From CAYGWP01 sp964353455 (GTDB lineage: Bacteria > Planctomycetota > Phycisphaerae > FEN-1346): a DNA stretch of 42,022 bases. This document shows positions 41,301 to 42,022 of this stretch, in pieces (positions within the stretch are counted from its first letter, which is position 1; the number at the start of each line of letters is the position of its first letter). A model generated the notes under the pieces. It searched no databases, was not told the DNA's origin, and saw only the letters and a list, made by a program, of their open reading frames with translations. The position numbers and the translations under genes were made by a program. The DNA lies in contig CAYGWP010000582.1 of NCBI GenBank assembly GCA_964353455.1, forward strand, positions 1-42,022. Direction: 5' to 3'.

Positions 41301-41521
41301 CAAAGCACCCGCCGGGCCAGCGCACGACCGAAAGCTTCAGATCCTTCATCGCCTCGATCACGTCCTTGCGGAAGCCGTTTCCATCTGACAGGGGCGAGCC
41401 CGGTCCAAACAGACCCCCGTAGATCTGCCGGTGAAAATGCTCGATAAAGCCTCCGAAGATCATCGGGCTGTAAGGCTTTGACGGCGCGGCGGTGTCTATC
41501 GTGACGACCGCTACTGTACAT
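41257..41521 (-). pseudogene. 5' fragment of a GH51 alpha-L-arabinofuranosidase
   Basis: On the minus strand the frame from about 41514 reads AVVTIDTAAPSKPYSPMIFG then GFIEHFHRQIYGGLF and SVVRWPGGCFVSGYHWKDGV, the highly conserved start of GH51 arabinofuranosidases. Similarity stops at GKTRI (41257), leaving about 85 of the roughly 500 residues. Upstream, MYS (from 41521) lies in another frame, which indicates a one-base shift near 41512, and a TGA stops the correct frame just before. The fragment is therefore frameshifted at the 5' end and truncated at the 3' end, and the catalytic Glu residues are absent. The parent enzyme would fit the polysaccharide-degrading genes upstream. Confidence 0.82.
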
Positions 41522-41946
41522 CTTCAGCGCAAATGGCACAATCAAGCCCTCGGCGCAAGTGAGGGGGTTTCGGTCCGGTCGGGATCCTTCGGTCCGGGCA
41601 TTCCCTTGTCCTTGCGCCGGCAACGCGCCAGCGTCTTTGCTTTGAGTTCCTGCCCGACGCCCTGCCGATGACAAACTCTGCCTTCCGCGCATTCCGCTAC
41701 GCGGCAGACCATCCGGCGCTCAAGGGCCGGGACCTGACGCACAAGGGCACGATCACCGACCGCGCCGCGCAAGGCCTTGACGTCCATCACCAGTGCCGGC
41801 CGCCCGGAGATTGTCCGCAAGGGAAAGGCGACGGCGGAGAACGCCGCGGTGACAATCGCGATGACCGTCCACTACGCGACGACCAGCGCGAGAAATGAAC
41901 GCACACAATCGGAGACGCAAATGAAAAGACAGTCAGGCGATAATGG
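41522..41946. other. Region without a recognised gene
   Basis: Several overlapping short frames on both strands, none with family similarity or a signal peptide. A plus-strand frame (about 41777-41974) contains IVRKGKATAENAAVTIAMTV, which looks protein-like and may be a gene scrap, but I cannot assign it. The region sits between the GH51 fragment and a tRNA-Leu, a common place for integration debris. Confidence 0.5.
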
Positions 41947-41975
41947 TTGCAGAAACCGGGATAACGCGTTATAGG
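41947..41975 (+). promoter_or_regulatory. Promoter of tRNA-Leu
   Basis: TTGCAG (41947-41952), 17-bp spacer, TATAGG (41970-41975), 21 bases before the tRNA 5' end. Confidence 0.55.
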
Positions 41976-41996
41976 ATAAGCGGTTGTGTTCAAGGT

Positions 41997-42022
41997 GCCG
42001 GAGTGGCGGAATTGGCAGACGC
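41997..42022 (+). tRNA. tRNA-Leu, 5' part only
   Basis: The last 26 bases match the 5' end of bacterial tRNA-Leu: acceptor strand GCCGGAG, then TGGCGGAATTGGCAGACGC, which is the characteristic leucine D-arm. The anticodon is beyond the window edge. A promoter lies at 41947-41975. Confidence 0.85.

Noticed and set aside
41668..41898. 76-codon plus-strand frame before tRNA-Leu
   Set aside because: No family similarity, no ribosome site, and competing frames on both strands.

Overview
This window is GC-rich bacterial chromosome. The gene content points to Planctomycetota, probably a Phycisphaerae-like lineage: a Tat-exported sulfatase, LamG, DUF5703, DUF6786 and DUF3472 exported proteins, many PQQ-like and HEAT proteins with Sec, Tat or lipoprotein signals, an archaeal-type PurO, and a diderm envelope set (LptF/LptG, MlaEFD). 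This assignment is inference from gene content; no rRNA is present. No CRISPR array, rRNA operon or intact mobile element was seen.

Layout. 1-1958 (minus): DUF502 membrane protein, PurO-type IMP cyclohydrolase, and the start of an exported protein cut by the window edge. 2071-3841: a promoter and PQQ-like propeller gene, followed at once by a decayed transposase. 4125-9238 (plus): HEAT lipoprotein, a four-gene Mla/MCE lipid-transport operon (STAS, permease, ATPase, MCE protein) and a geranylgeranyl-reductase-family flavoprotein. 9239-10474: heptamer repeats, tRNA-Thr(CGU) on the minus strand and a GH114-like protein. 10492-13846 (minus): ComF, a UbiB-family kinase and an exported protein. 14021-16365: the LptF/LptG permease pair.

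16469-27376 is the most interesting part, a glycogen/alpha-glucan cluster. A strong promoter drives a GT4 glycogen-synthase-like protein overlapping a GH57 amylase. After an AT-richer island come a GH15 glucoamylase-like protein with a C-terminal 2x[4Fe-4S] ferredoxin domain, a GH133 debranching enzyme and an unknown membrane protein. The island (19169-21069) carries an intact HicB, a HicA head joined to a second HicB tail, and two unknown membrane proteins.

27421-41095 is a polysaccharide-use and exported-protein region: DUF5703 hydrolase with inserted LamG, HEAT protein, DUF6786 lipoprotein, sulfatase, GH32, DUF1349-like protein, and a 1239-residue DUF3472/PA14/BNR protein with two stacked export signals. 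41096-42022 holds a promoter facing a broken GH51 arabinofuranosidase fragment, unassigned sequence, and the promoter and 5' end of a tRNA-Leu.

A recurring theme is small repeats. Related 7-bp tandem arrays sit exactly at gene ends (9239, 19645, 25785, 31814), and 10- to 15-bp perfect tandem duplications sit just upstream of promoters or start codons (2071, 16440, 27373).
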